A program made the position numbers and the translations under genes. The notes under the pieces were generated by a model. That model saw nothing but the letters and a program-made list of their open reading frames with translations, made no database searches and was not told the origin of the DNA. From Homarus americanus (Eukaryota; Arthropoda; Malacostraca; Decapoda; Nephropidae), in contig NW_024738608.1 in NCBI RefSeq assembly GCF_018991925.1, positions 1,648,187 through 1,712,186 of the forward strand: a stretch of 64,000 nt of DNA, written 5' to 3'. Shown piece after piece: positions 1-11,838 of this stretch. Numbering within the stretch: position 1 is the stretch's first letter; each line of letters begins with the position of its first letter.

Positions 1-224
1 GACTGTCTGCCTTACCTCCTATTTCTGCTTTTACTGCTGACCGTCCTTCCTACCTACTGTTTCTTCTGTTGTTGATCAGTCGCCGTCTCATCTGCTTCTG
101 CTGATACTGAGCGCTTGTCTTACCCCCTGCTTCTGCTGTTGACCGACCACCTCTCCTGCTCCCACCCACTTAACTGTACCTCCTACTCCGATGGCCAAGA
201 ATGCCTAGAAACTTTTTGATGTTT
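1..224. other. pyrimidine-rich degenerate repeat, no gene
   Basis: The phrases cttacctcctatttctgc / cttaccccctgcttctgc and ctgctgaccg / ctgttgaccg recur about 115 bp apart, so this looks like an eroded tandem or dispersed repeat. No coding signal is seen. Confidence 0.35.
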
Positions 225-432
225 TGGAGATATTTAACATTGTGGTGGAGATATTTAACATTGTGGTGGAGATATTTAACATTGTGGTGGAGATATTTAA
301 CATTGTGGTGGAGATATTTAACATTGTGGTGGAGATATTTAACATTGTGGTGGAGATATTTAACATTGTGGTGGAGATATGTAACATTGTAGTGGAGAGA
401 TGTTTAACATTGTGGTGGAAATGTTTAACATT
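225..432. repeat. 21-bp minisatellite, about 9-10 copies
   Basis: The core gatatttaacattgtggtgg recurs every 21 bp. The first seven units are almost identical; the last two or three drift (gatatgtaac, gatgtttaac, aatgtttaac). Because 21 is a multiple of three, open frames of 60-100 residues run through it on both strands. They are repeat translations (for example WRYLTLW repeated) and not genes. Confidence 0.95.
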
Positions 433-584
433 CTCTGTGTGGGTGTGTTGGGAGTGCTGTAGTGTGGTAGTAAAGTGTGGAGGTGGTGAGTTGTGGTTGT
501 GTGGGTGTGGTAGTGTGAGTGTAAATGTTTGGTAGTGTTTATATATATGTTGAATTGTGGTGGTGGAGACGTGTGGTAGTGTGG
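433..584. other. GT-rich transition between two minisatellites
   Basis: G/T-rich sequence with scattered gtggtagtgt and gtgtgg words resembling the unit of the following array. It is probably a degenerate edge of that array. No gene is seen. Confidence 0.5.
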
Positions 585-893
585 GTGTGGAGCTGTGATG
601 GTGCGGTTGTGTTAAGGTGTGGAGCTGTGATGGTGTGGTAGTGATAAGGTGTGGAGCTGTGGTGGTGTGGTAGTGATAAGGTGTGGAGCTGTGGTGGTGT
701 GGTAGTGATAAGGTGTGGAGCTGTGATGGCGTGGTAGTGTTAGGGTGTGGAGCTGTGATGGTGTGGTAGTGTTAGGGTGTGGAGCTGTGATGGTGTGGTA
801 GTGTTAGGGTGTGGAGCTGTGATGGTGTGGTTGTGTTAAGGTGTGGAGCTGTGATGGTGTGGTTGTGTTAAGGTGTGGAACTCTGATGGTGTG
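585..893. repeat. 32-bp minisatellite, about 9-10 copies
   Basis: The unit begins gtgtggagctgtgatggtg and continues ygtggtagtgttagg or gtggttgtgttaag, giving a 32 bp period. Variants alternate between gtgataag, gtgttagg and gtgttaag, so at least three subtypes lie in blocks. This suggests local duplication of neighbouring units. The array is strongly G/T on the plus strand. Confidence 0.9.
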
Positions 894-1240
894 GGTGTAA
901 AAATGTGGTGGTGTGGTTGTGTTGAATTATAGTGGTGTGAGTGTACGAGTGTAGGTGTGGAATTTTTCAGGGGTGCAGGTATATGGAGGTATGGTACTCG
1001 GGTGTAGAGGTGTGGAACTGTTCAGGTGTGTAGGTGTATGGAACTGTTCAGGTATGTAGATGTGTAAATTCAAATTTGTAAATACGTATCTCTTCAGGTG
1101 CGGAGGTAAATTATTTAAGCACGGCGTTGCTCAGGTGTGCAGGAATGGAACTCTTCAGGTGTGGAGGTATAGACAGCATTTAGGTGCGGCGTTCCTTAGG
1201 TGGGGGCAGGTTACTTCAGTCAGGCATATATGTAAATTTA
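894..1240. repeat. degenerate ~29-bp minisatellite
   Basis: Words such as ggtgtggaactgttcagg, ggtatggaactgttcagg, aatggaactcttcagg and gcgttgctcagg recur at roughly 25-45 bp spacing. The copies are much more diverged than in the two preceding arrays, so this is an older tandem repeat. A short frame crosses it but has no recognisable content. Confidence 0.55.
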
Positions 1241-1560
1241 TGTAGATAACACATATTTACCTTTGTGGTCATTAAAGTCAGGTGTTTGTGGTCTTATTTC
1301 ATTATGGGCGAGACATTTAAATCAGGTAATTATAGAGGTGAGGCAGGTAGAGGATCTATGAGAATATCTGACGCATCAACGGTGAAGGAAAAACAACAGC
1401 AACAGAGAAACGGAGGGATAAGACAGCAACAGAGATGTGAGATATAGCAACAGACGAGACACAGCAACAGATATATGAAACACAGAAACAGCGCCACAGC
1501 AACAGAGATGAGAAAGAATAACACGAATATAAATCTCAGCAACAGTGCCACAGCATCATT
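1241..1560. repeat. degenerate CAGCAACAGAGA-like repeat leading into a 28-bp array
   Basis: From about 1385 the sequence is built from cagcaacag plus short spacers (acagcaacagag, cagcaacagatat, cagcaacagtgcc). It grades into the regular 28 bp array that follows. The part before 1385 shows no recognisable feature. Confidence 0.5.
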
Positions 1561-2160
1561 GACACAGAAGGAGCACCACAGCAGCAGTACCACAGTAACA
1601 GCACCACAGCAGCAGTGCCACAGTAACAGCACCACAGCAGCAGTGCCACAGTAACAGCACCACAGCAGCAGTGTCACAGTAACAGCACCACAGCAGCAGT
1701 AACAGCACCACAGTAACAGCAGCACACAGCAGCAATGCCACAGTAACAGCACCACAGCAGCAGTAACAGCACCATAGCAGCAGTGCCACAGTAACAGCAC
1801 CACAGCAGCATTGCCACAGTAACAGCACCACAGCAGCAGTGCAGCAACAGCACCCACAGCAGCAATGCACAGTAACAGCACCATAGCAGCAGTGCCACAG
1901 TAACAGCACCACAGCAGTGCCACAGTAACAGCACCATAGCAGCAGTGCCACAGTAACAGCACCACAGCAACATTGCCACAGTAACAGCACCACAGCAGCA
2001 ATGCCACAGTAACAGCACCATAGCAGCCACAGTAACAGCACCACAGCAGCAGTGCCACAGTAACAGCACCACAGCAGCAATGCCACAGTAACAGCACCAC
2101 AGCAGCAGTGCCACAGTAACAGCACCACAGCAGCAGTGCCACAGTAACAGCACTACAGCA
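1561..2160. repeat. 28-bp CAG-rich minisatellite, about 20 copies
   Basis: Units begin cagtaacagcaccacagc and continue agcagtgcca; successive units start at 1593, 1621 and 1649, fixing a 28 bp period. Shortened units missing 3-12 bp (for example near 1680-1720 and 1900-1930) are interspersed. A minus-strand frame of up to 293 residues through the array translates only the repeat (Cys/Leu/Val/Ala-rich) and is not a credible gene. Confidence 0.95.
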
Positions 2161-2351
2161 GTATAAATAAGACTCGAGCATAGCCGTACCATAAAGACAG
2201 AGGTGAAACATAACAGCTGCGCCACAGAGACCAAATAAAAAAACAACAGCTGCGCCACAGCAAGAGAGCGTGAGATAGCTGCCTTACGGAACACCGACAC
2301 CCCACAAGGTGAGGGGCACTGGCCGCTCTGATGAAACAGGAAGGGGCACAC

Positions 2352-2353
<2 letters not shown>
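2161..2353. other. unique spacer, no gene
   Basis: Two further cagctgcgccacag words (about 2214 and 2249) look like remnants of the preceding array. Nothing else is recognised. Confidence 0.4.

Positions 2354-2409
<56 letters not shown>
2354..2409. repeat. (TC)n microsatellite
   Basis: Uninterrupted TC dinucleotides over about 56 bp. Confidence 0.98.
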
Positions 2410-2410
<1 letters not shown>

Positions 2411-2584
2411 AACGCGTGAGAATTTCCCCGTGATAAACTAGCCACGATGTTGATACCAAGTAAGCGAGTGTTGAGGTAATGAAGGGTTGTAGTGAACCAT
2501 TGCTGCATTTATCATTACCTAGTTCAAGGTTGAAACTAGGTCAGTGCATGTAGTGGCTCGTAGATATACTTCACCGGTATTCTA
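2410..2584. other. unique spacer, no gene
   Basis: No repeat, RNA or coding feature is recognised. Confidence 0.4.
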
Positions 2585-2940
2585 CAGACATTGCAGTAAG
2601 TGGCTAAAGGTGGACCAGTGAATCGTAGCAATACATGGCCCGGTACATCTCGAGATACATGAATTATGGTAATAAATGGACCGGTACAACTCTAGTTCAT
2701 GGCTATAAATGACACAATACACCGTTTGGTCCATGGCTAACTAAATATGAACCACTACAACCTCGGTACATGTCTTAAAATGGTCCAGTACACCCTTAGA
2801 TTCATGGGCAAAAAGGTTATCACAATACACCTCCCTCCCCCCCTCGGTTCATGGTTAAATATGGTCCAACAAACACCCCCCTCCCCCAACTCCCTCCATC
2901 CCCGGCTCATGGCAGAAGACGACCCAGTACACGGCGGCTT
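2585..2940. repeat. ancient ~46-bp tandem repeat, about 7 diverged copies
   Basis: The pattern 'ttcatggctaaatatg-gtccagtacaac-ctcgg' recurs at about 45-50 bp: gttcatggctataaatg, gtccatggctaactaaa, gtacatgtcttaaaatgg, attcatgggcaaaaagg, gttcatggttaaatatgg, gctcatggcagaagacg. Divergence is high, but order and spacing persist. C-tracts have expanded in the last two copies. Confidence 0.6.
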
Positions 2941-3330
<390 letters not shown>

Positions 3331-6106
3331 AGAGAAATGACAATAGAGCTAGGATGGGAGAAAGGAGAGAGAAAGACCGACCGACAGAAAGGGTGGACAC
3401 TCAGGATGACAAAGAGACAGACAGTAACTCAGATGTTTAATCACTCAGACAGTCAACGAAGCAGTCAGTCAAGTTATGAGTCTGGTAGAGAAGAAGATGA
3501 GAATGTAATAAAAAGCGAGAGAGAGAGTCAGTCAGCCACCTCCAAAAATTTCGTGAACCCTCTTATACACCCTCCACCCACCCACCCTCCACCCTTATAA
3601 GTGGATAGTCTCTCCACCAACCATCCTACCCTATTAGTGAACAACCCCTCCACCCGCCCCATCCACCCAGCTTGTAAGTGGATGGTCCTGACATGGGCCT
3701 AAATAGATAATCCACTTATAGCAAGGTGGCAATAAACGACCGTCTCGTTATAGCAGTGCCATAAAAGAAGATAGTTTAGTAGGGAGGGGAAGGGAGGTTA
3801 GTGGGAGGCTGGGGTGGGTGGGTAGTTAGCTTTAAGGTGACTAAACTGGATAATCTTCACTACTAACACTACCTGATGAACACATGGCCTGGCTAACACC
3901 TGGCCAAGTTACCTGAAGGTCACACAGGTAACCTTAACGGAAAATTAACCAACTACCTTTAACTACAGCATCAGGGAATCCTCAGGTAGGGCGAGAACCG
4001 TAACGAGAGTATCATTAACGAAACAGGAACGATCAGTTTGTTTAATTTACCGATGTGGATTAATTCCTGGGGTAGACGTCATTGGAGACTCAGCCTTACA
4101 GCTCCTCAACATAAGGTCTCTTCCTCTCCACCAGCGAGTGATCAACCGGAGACTCTATCAGCCAGTCTTTTCTTAATGAATTGTTGGTACGTGTAATCCA
4201 TTCTCAAGACAGTGGGTGAGCCTAAGACTTTAAAAAATCAATTAACTGGCCCTCTTAGTGGTTATAGACGTGATGATGTATGATAACGTTAATATTTATT
4301 CCTCGTCTTCTGACTAATAACCGAGACGAAAAGCTTTTATATCTTACCTCTGTCTTACTCATCATTCAGTAATGTGTTGGGATGTATAAACTGTGTGTAG
4401 CTAGAGCGAGTCTTCTCAGTTTTACGCTGCTTCATCAGTGTCTGTCAGCAAGAAGTAAACAATCTACTTCGTGAGGTAAGTTGCAAGACGATGCAGCAGC
4501 GTGTTGCAATAACCAGTATGAAGCGGTAGCGTGTGGCTGGGTGTAGAGAGAGGGGCAATTAGCATAGCTCCCCCTACCGTCACTCTCCTCTCATTTTCGT
4601 CGTCTGCCAGAAATTGATTTTGTTTTTAGAGAATAATAAGCTGTCTTATCACGGCTCACACTCATTTCTAAATAGTTTTTTAATGCCTTTTGTCAACCAG
4701 GTGCGACCCAGGCTATCTTTCCCCAAGTCAATATCTAGTTCTCCGCCTCCTGGGGTCACAGAGTGGAGTGCGAGGCAGGTCATGCGACTCTTACATTTTG
4801 ATCAGGTTTTCTGTTTACATTTGTGTTTTTGTTTTCGCGTCAGCTGTGTGGCGCTGGTGTTCGTATACAGTGTAAACATTCCCCGTTGTGGTTATTTGGC
4901 ATTTAAATTTCTCGACATATATTTAAATTTGTCTCAAGTTTACTGTAGTTGTACTCAGGTAATTCTCAGGTATTTAGATATTTTGTCTTCGTGCGTCTAC
5001 GTCTGCCAGGCTCAGTCATGCCAGTTATATCTCAATCTGTCGATCAATAATGTGTCGAACAAACTTTCTAGTTTGTTGAAGACACTCAACCCACCAAGGA
5101 ACATTCCTGACCACTGTTAAGTCTTAATTATCAACAGGTTTCTACACGTAGTGGCAAGGTGGTTAATTTATCGCCTGTTAGAGACAAGGGCAGTATGTAT
5201 TCCAGAATTTACTTCAGACACTGCTGGTCAGAATGTTGTAGACCAGACGACGTAAAGGTTATATAAAGATACTTAGCGTCACACTGAAGCTGCACTACAA
5301 ACACAGGCAACCAGACACGATGCCAACTATAACAAAATATATCTCACGGTGAGAGAGCCGCGTGAAGCAGCTGCCGGCTATCTCCACCATCTTCGCATAA
5401 CACCGCTGTAAACAAAGCGGTTTTTGACGTCTATTTTATCATAATTTTAGCATAATACAAAACTTACCGGATCCGCCGGACGCTTCCCACCAGTGGCTGG
5501 GAAAAAGAAGAGGTGGTGGAGAGGAGAATGAGCTGCCGTACCTGTAAAATATCTTACTGATATTATCTGGCAGACGCTGTGTTCAAGATGTTCCCATTTA
5601 GCCATCTGTAAGATAGCGATCCTCCCTATCTGAGCCACACCGCTGGGTACAAGGCAACACAACTCTCACTTCCAGTCCGACTACCTCATCTACAGCTTCT
5701 TCCAGATACCATCAAATGGAACGCTCTGATTCCAGGAGGCTAGACTCGCTTCCACGGCTAGGAAGCTTATTGCCCAGGGATAGTTTTGTCAACATCTAAG
5801 AGACAGACACTCGTTTCAGAGTTTGTGAGACAGCATTCAAGAGCGGGTTTTTGTGTGGCTCACTCGAGAGATAGAGTCAGTTCCAAAGCCTTGAGCTTCT
5901 TCACTGAGGGCAGGTTTTGTCGTTATTACGGGAGAGATAACCTCATTTCTACACCCAGAAGTCTTCTCGCCGTATCAAGAGAGGCAGTGTCGTCAACTAC
6001 AAAGATACAGTCAGTCCCAGGAGGCCCGAGTCTCTCTCCCTCCTTGTTAGAGATTTACCCTTGGCATCACTCTGAGATAGTCATCCAGGGCGCCCAGGCG
6101 GACACC

Positions 6107-6108
<2 letters not shown>
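3331..6108. other. intergenic or intronic DNA, no recognised gene
   Basis: GA-rich sequence continues to about 3530, and a cacccaccc-rich patch lies at 3565-3690 with two diverged copies of 'ttataagtggatagtc' / 'ttgtaagtggatggtc'. The rest (3700-6100) is mixed-composition DNA. A 168-residue open frame at 4614-5120 (+) has no recognisable domain and unremarkable composition, and is not called. Confidence 0.4.

Positions 6109-6168
<60 letters not shown>
6109..6168. repeat. (CA)n microsatellite
   Basis: Thirty uninterrupted CA units. Confidence 0.98.
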
Positions 6169-6169
<1 letters not shown>

Positions 6170-7041
6170 TCTGAGGTCGAGAACGCTAAACGAGGGCTCA
6201 GAGTTGTGTTGTTACGTTATTAGTTTGGTCCCCTTCCTCGACTGGTTTACGGAGCTGGCCGGGGTTCATTCTATTAGGCCTTGTCGATAACATGTAAATT
6301 CCATTTTCTGGTAAGAGTGAGTGTGGGAGGTCGTCTTGCAGGGAGTGATTCGGCAGCCTGAATTCCAATGGTCTTTCACTGGTCTTCCTGAATTTTCCCT
6401 CGAGTGGTCTTCCCCTCTAGTGGTCCTCTTCCATGACGTGATCTCGCTAATGGTCTCTCGTTCTTGGTCTCTCAACGGGTTTTCAACTAGAGGAATCTTC
6501 AAGTGGTCCCAATTTCTGGAATTCTTTTCTACAGGGTCCTCTTCCGTTTGTGGTCCATAGTCTGCCATTGTCTTCCCTTAGTGGTCCATTACCTACCATT
6601 GTCTTTGTTCTAGTAATCTCTCTTTAAATGGCCCTCGATTCCTAAGTCATCTAGTGGTCCTACCTCTGATGGTCCATCGTTCTAATGGTCTTTCTACATT
6701 GGCTTTCAAGCTATTTTTATCTTCCTTGTCTCGACCTCTGTTGGCCTCTACCCATAATAGTCCTACCTCTAGTGACCTCTACATCTAATGGTCGTACCTC
6801 TAATGGCCATACCTCTAGTGGTCTCTACCCATAATGGTCGTTCCTCGGTGCCTAACAAGGTCGTATATTCTTATACCTCCCGTAAAATAATATCCCCAGT
6901 ATGATAATTACTATGATAATGTCCTCGCTCTCCAGTACTTATCCCGCACTCTAATGGCTACTTAGTATTAGGGGGTCAGAGCCCTAGCCACCGACACGAT
7001 GATTTTTACCGTAAGGGAGTCAGGGGCCCCGTTATTCATGA
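6169..7041. repeat. degenerate 'ctagtggtc' tandem repeat region
   Basis: Between about 6360 and 6850 the words tctagtggtc, ctaatggtc, tcttcc and acctctaatggtc recur at roughly 13-20 bp. Examples are cctctagtggtcctcttcc and, later, acctctaatggccatacc. This is an eroded short-unit minisatellite; the flanks 6169-6360 and 6850-7041 show nothing recognisable. Open frames of 79-100 residues through it come from the repeat. Confidence 0.5.

Positions 7042-7099
<58 letters not shown>
7042..7099. repeat. (TC)n-(AC)n compound microsatellite
   Basis: About 18 bp of TC passing directly into about 40 bp of CA. Confidence 0.98.
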
Positions 7100-7102
<3 letters not shown>

Positions 7103-8529
7103 CCAGCGCAGCCAGGTCGTACCAAGCCGCCCTCTCACAGTAAAAAAAGAAAAAAGAAAAAGGAAAATCATCATCAAGGAGGAACTTGTATAAATATTCT
7201 ACAAGCAGCAGCAACAAGACGCGGCGGGCAGGGGGGAGGGAGGGAGGCAGGCATGGACGAGAGACTTCATAAACCCGAGAGACTTATGATCCCGTTGCTT
7301 GTATCACCACCCACGACACTACACGAAACCTGGTCGCTCCCAAATTTTCAAAAGTTTTTTAAGTTAAGATTGTTTTTTCTCACCTATCTGTATAAAGGTG
7401 AGAATGTAAACAAACTGGCTAAAATTGCATAGAAAATAGATTGATTGAGTCGCAGCTGGAGACGGTCGCTTATTAGGATTTTAGCGGGAAAAATATTAAC
7501 GAACGAATTTTTGAGTCTGTAGCCCAAGCTGTCTAGTCTTGCTTAGAAAAGAGGGGGAGGAGGGGGAAGGGGGGGGAGTTCTTTCATGAGCTTGGGTTAG
7601 GGAGGAGGAGGGAGAATGTTTGTCTGAATAGAAAAGAGGGAGTCTTGCCTAAAGAAAACGGTACTGTATTATTGGTCGAGATATATGTGATTATTTAGTA
7701 AGATGTATTCTCTTGGGAGATCTAATTAACCGTGTTTGTTTGTGTAAATATTTGTTGATTGGTTAATGTTTTATGGTGTTTTTTTTATGAATATTAATGT
7801 AATCTAAATAATTGGTTATAATAAAACCTTTTCTCGGTAAAAATAACCTTATCAGTGAGGCGAGCAACGAACCTAAGACAGCTTCTGGTTGTGTCTGTTG
7901 AGTGCATTCCCCGCCCCTCCTCCTCGCCTTCCTCACTTTACACTCCTCCTCCTCCTCTCCCTCTTCCTCGTGATCCTCAAACTCCATTCCCCACAACCTC
8001 ATCACCCTCCCTCCTCTCCCTTTCCTCCTCCCTGTCCCCATTCCAGCCACCTCAGACCCTATTAATCACCCTATTCCATTCACCTCTTTCCCACCTTAGA
8101 TAATCTTGCCACCATAACCCATTCCAACCATCCCCTCACCCATTCCATACAGTCAGCTCCCTACCCCATCCTCTCTTCTTTACCCCCTCCCCCTTCTTGA
8201 CCTACCCCATTCCCCATCAAATATGCCCCACCTTGACCTCTCCTCCACCATCCTAGCAGACCCCACCCCCCATCAAAACCTCCTCAATAAACACGCCCTT
8301 CTGTGACCTTCCCCCCATCCAAGCCGACCCCATCCTCCGTCTGCCTCACCTATCAAACACGCCCTTCCATGACCCCCATTCTGGCCAACTCCATCCCCCA
8401 CTTGGTACCCCCCATCAAACATGCCCCACCCTACCTTTACCCCCCATGTAGCGGCCAGAGTCATGCACTGGCCGCACCGCCTTCCCGTATTAGGAGGAAC
8501 ATTAGGTTAGCCCCCAGTGTCTGTAACGG

Positions 8530-8531
<2 letters not shown>
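7100..8531. other. non-coding, with purine and pyrimidine tracts and a degenerate C-rich repeat
   Basis: A purine tract lies near 7548-7578 and a pyrimidine tract at 7912-8060. From about 8110 to 8450 'ccccatcaaacaygccc' recurs (near 8215, 8271, 8350 and 8411) with diverged spacers of about 60-80 bp, an old tandem repeat. Open frames here are low-complexity. Confidence 0.45.

Positions 8532-8565
<34 letters not shown>
8532..8565. repeat. (CT)n microsatellite
   Basis: About 34 bp of uninterrupted CT. Confidence 0.97.
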
Positions 8566-8568
<3 letters not shown>

Positions 8569-8875
8569 ACGCGACAGTTAACCCTCCAATAGATTTTCTC
8601 GTGATCTACTCCACCTAGCATAAGAAATCCATCACATCACTGCTGGAAAGACACAGACAGACAGTGTAGAGAAAGACAGGCAGAAAAACAATATTGAGAG
8701 AGAGAGACAGATGGTGGAGGCGAGAAAGATAGACAGACAATCAGCAAGAGAGAGAACACGTAATAAGAAAGGATGATCCTCGGACAGTGTGCGAGACAGA
8801 CAGGCAATCAACGGTACAAGCAGACAGGCAGCCAAACGTACAGACAGAAAATCAAACAGAAAGCAGACAGATGGT
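8566..8875. repeat. purine-rich degenerate (CAGA)n region
   Basis: Dense agacagacag, agacaggcag and gagagacag words without a strict period. It behaves as cryptic simple sequence. No gene is seen. Confidence 0.5.
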
Positions 8876-8929
8876 TTGTGTGTGCGTGTGTGTGTGTTTG
8901 TGTTTGTGTGTGTGTGTGAGTGTGTGTGT
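8876..8929. repeat. (GT)n microsatellite abutting a LINE 3' tail
   Basis: Imperfect GT array (interruptions gcgt, gttt, gagt) ending directly at the (TAA)n tail of the minus-strand LINE fragment. Read in the sense of the LINE it is an AC array lying just downstream of its 3' end. Confidence 0.95.
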
Positions 8930-9314
8930 AATAATAATAATAATAATAATAATGATAATAATTAACGGTTTATTGAAAGAGCTTGGCAGCCAGAAGGCTG
9001 AAAATATACAGTTACATAATTGGGGAATGGGTTTCGATTTACAAATAATATACAAATAACATAAGTGATATAAATAAGATATGTAATAACAAGATGGGGA
9101 AAAGCTCAAACTACAGTTCATTTCAACATAGTGACAGTGCAAGAAGTAGTATTTACTGGGACTGAATACACTGGTTTATTACAAGTTATTGATAATTTTT
9201 ACAATGGTTGGGACTGGGCTGTTCTTATAGCGATCAGTTCGTGCACGTATGGGCTGGATGCGGTTGTGGTGTCGAACAGCAATTCTCGGGCTAGGGATCT
9301 CAGGTGGTAGTAGG

Positions 9315-9316
<2 letters not shown>
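8930..9316 (-). mobile_element. Jockey-superfamily LINE, 5'-truncated 3' end (copy 1)
   Basis: Reverse-complemented, this segment matches 62020-62400 (copy 3) almost base for base. It covers the last ~30 codons of the reverse-transcriptase ORF (ending ...PTIVKIIN plus a stop), the 3' untranslated region, the AATAAA-containing terminal segment, and a (TTA)n tail (8930-8962 on the plus strand). Both ends are joined to GT microsatellites: 8876-8929 beyond the 3' tail and 9318-9345 at the truncated 5' end. By eye the two copies differ at only a few per cent of positions, so the family was active recently. Only the extreme 3' end is present, so clade placement rests on copies 2 and 3. Confidence 0.9.

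Positions 9317-9317
<1 letters not shown>

Positions 9318-9345
<28 letters not shown>
9318..9345. repeat. (GT)n microsatellite at the 5' truncation point of LINE copy 1
   Basis: About 28 bp of GT beginning two bases after LINE homology ends. Confidence 0.95.
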
Positions 9346-9420
9346 TGAGAGAAAGGGAGACAAAAAGAAAGAATGAGTGAGTGAGATAGTTTGAGCGAGG
9401 GTCACATCAGGTGATTACGC

Positions 9421-9423
<3 letters not shown>
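9346..9423. other. purine-rich spacer between two GT arrays
   Basis: Mostly gaga/gagt words. No feature is recognised. Confidence 0.4.

Positions 9424-9457
<34 letters not shown>
9424..9457. repeat. (GT)n microsatellite
   Basis: About 34 bp of uninterrupted GT. Confidence 0.97.
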
Positions 9458-9460
<3 letters not shown>

Positions 9461-9699
9461 TCTCTTTCATATCTGCGATGGACTACGACACACACGCCAG
9501 GATGCACCTTGAAGAAATTAACTAATTAACTACAGGTATATTGATGCCAGTCTTCCCTATACCATTCTTTAGATAAGAAGAAGATACATGATTTAGTTGT
9601 GTAATATGAGATGAACGGATGACCTTCAATAAACTGTATGTGGAGAGAGACGCAGAGAATGGTGGAGGTGAATGGTGATGAAGCTCAACCCAACAGTAG
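9458..9699. other. unique spacer, no gene
   Basis: No repeat, RNA or coding feature is recognised. Confidence 0.4.
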
Positions 9700-10022
9700 T
9701 GGGAGTATCACCACCAGCAACAGTAACCTCACCAGCAGCACCAACAATAGCAACACCCCAAAGTAGCAGGAGCATCGACATAAGCACCACAACAAGAACC
9801 CTAGCACAAACAACAGTACTAGCAGAAGCATCGCCACCAGCACCAGTACTAGCAGTAGTACCAGCATCAGCAGCACCTGTACTAAGAGTAGCAGCAGCAA
9901 CACCCGCGCTAGTAGCAGCAGGAGCAGTACCAGCACTAGGAGTAACAGCACCAGTACTAGGAGTAGCAGCAGCAGCAGTTCTAGTAGCAACAGCAGCAGC
10001 AGCAGCAGCAGGAAGCACCAAT
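9700..10022. repeat. degenerate CAG/TAG trinucleotide tract
   Basis: Imperfect agcagyaccagcactag-type words with a period of three, ending in a purer (CAG)n run near 9995-10015. Frames of 128-144 residues stay open in three frames at once (Ala/Thr/Val-rich on plus, poly-Leu/Val/Ala on minus). That is the signature of trinucleotide simple sequence and not of a gene. Confidence 0.75.
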
Positions 10023-10889
10023 AAAGGGCGCCAGCTCGCACCTTCCGCCCGACAGGGCAATGTATCACCACAATTTACATAAACAAGCTCCCTGAATTAG
10101 GCTGAGCTACCTGTTACCCTCCACAACACTCGCACTAACTTCCTCCTGATGTCTAAATCCTGCCCCCCACTCGCTAACTTTACTCCCATTCACCCTACCA
10201 CTCACCCTTCCACTCACACTCCCACTCTCCCTCCCACTCACCCCCAGACTACATTTGAAGGGAGTCACACCATTGTCTTAGAAGTAGGTCATGATTTCCT
10301 CCAATCACAAACTAGATTTAGGATTCCTTTGTTAAACAGTGGATGAGAAACTGACCGAGACCCCAAGACCATAATTTCCCTCAGATGTCAAAATCTTACG
10401 TTCCTCTTCGATCAGCTGAATCCACATCTTCACTTCCTTGGCGCATTTCTCATTTTCTAGGAAATTTCAACTTTGTCAAGAATAATCTAATGTTCTCTGG
10501 ATATAATTTTTCTTCCAATATTTTCCTCGTTATCATCGAGAGATTCTGGTTGTGTGAGAGGAGGGGTTCGTATTGTCAAAGAGATTTACATTACTCTTTG
10601 AATTCCCGTCTGAAATATATACAGTTTTCAGTCTTTCTCAGTGGGAAAGGTCTGTTCCATCCTGCCAGACATAAAGTGACTTGTGTGAATTATCATTACT
10701 ATGAATAATTTTCTTTGCCAAGTAAGGGTTCTCATTGACGTAAGGGAACTTTAAATCTCTCCTAGTTAGCCTTTCACCTTACGAAAGAGGAGAGTGAATG
10801 TTCCTTCTCGTGTGGTCAGTGGGAGAAAGACCACCACTTGGATACCTTGTGTACATTTCAGAAGTAATATGATGGTGCAGCTTCAGCTA
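10023..10889. other. no recognised gene
   Basis: A short cactcccactc-type degenerate repeat lies near 10187-10240. A 107-residue frame at 10385-10708 (+) has no recognisable domain. Nothing else is seen. Confidence 0.4.
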
Positions 10890-11045
10890 AAAGTACAGGT
10901 ACAAATGCAGGAATGAATACAGATACAAGTATAGGTACAGATACAAATACAAGTATGTATAGATACACATACAAGTACTGATAGAAACACAGGTATAGAT
11001 ACAATTACTGGTACAGGTACAGGTACGAGTTTAGGTACAGATTTC
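10890..11045. repeat. degenerate hexanucleotide (TACARR)n tract
   Basis: Continuous run of tacaggtacaaat, atacagatacaag and tataggtacagat words with an approximate 6 bp period over about 150 bp. This is a decayed microsatellite. Confidence 0.7.
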
Positions 11046-11106
11046 AAAGTGTTTGCTCCATTAACATTAATACACTTAAGAAACACTGTATCACACACAC
11101 GCACAC

Positions 11107-11187
<81 letters not shown>
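11046..11187. repeat. (CA)n microsatellite
   Basis: From 11092 there are about 96 bp of CA with two early gcac interruptions. The first 46 bp are unique. Confidence 0.95.
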
Positions 11188-11190
<3 letters not shown>

Positions 11191-11741
11191 CCAAGAATTT
11201 TCTTCACTTCCTATTTACAGTGTCCCCAAACACAATAATTTACCTTGAGTGAGTCTTATACCTTACAAGATGTGAGGTTTAATGCAATGTAGACTATTTG
11301 TAAGATGTAGCTTACTAGACTTTTATTGAATTAGATATATTGAAATGAAGAGTGAAAAAAATATGGATTTGTGTTTTAGATGTAGGTGATAATGATATTT
11401 TTGAGACGGCTGAGTAAGTGGGCCTGTCAGTTTGGGAAGATATTAAAGCTGCCTTTAAAAGTGTACTGTAAACTCCTTGATGAATTGTACATAGCGAATT
11501 ATCAGAAAAAAGTGGAGTGTTTTTCAGAAATTGTTTTAAAAATATGTGAGACTTGATATTGCCCCTCCCCCCCCCAGAAAAAAGAGAGATAAACAAAGGC
11601 AACTATTTGTAAGTAATACAAAAAAGAATTGGACATAACAAAGACCCTCTTCCTCAAGAATAAAAAAACAATCGTAAAAAAAAGGTAAAACAAACGTCGA
11701 CCCTCGGGCATGTAAATAAAGAATCAAAATAAAGGGATCAG
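11188..11741. other. A/T-rich DNA, no gene
   Basis: Includes a C-run near 11566-11574 and several A-runs. Short open frames are low-complexity and shared between strands. Confidence 0.4.
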
Positions 11742-11838
11742 AACACACACACACACACAACACGCAACACACACACACAACACTCAACACACACACACAA
11801 CACTCAACACACACACACAACACTCAACACACACACAG
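11742..11838. repeat. CA-rich short minisatellite
   Basis: The unit 'acacacacacaacactca' recurs four times with a period of about 22-25 bp. It looks like a CA microsatellite captured into a longer tandem unit. A small aca array also lies near 11895-11908. Confidence 0.85.

Noticed and set aside
1330..2459. Cys/Leu/Val-rich frames of 190-293 residues
   Set aside because: Periodic translation of the 28-bp CAG-rich array and the TC microsatellite.
4614..5120. 168-residue open frame on plus
   Set aside because: No domain, no codon or splice support, and chance open frames of this size are expected in 64 kb.
9626..10082. Ala/Thr/Val-rich frame on plus and poly-Leu frames on minus
   Set aside because: Trinucleotide simple sequence keeps several frames open; no recognisable protein, and flanks lack splice or start context.
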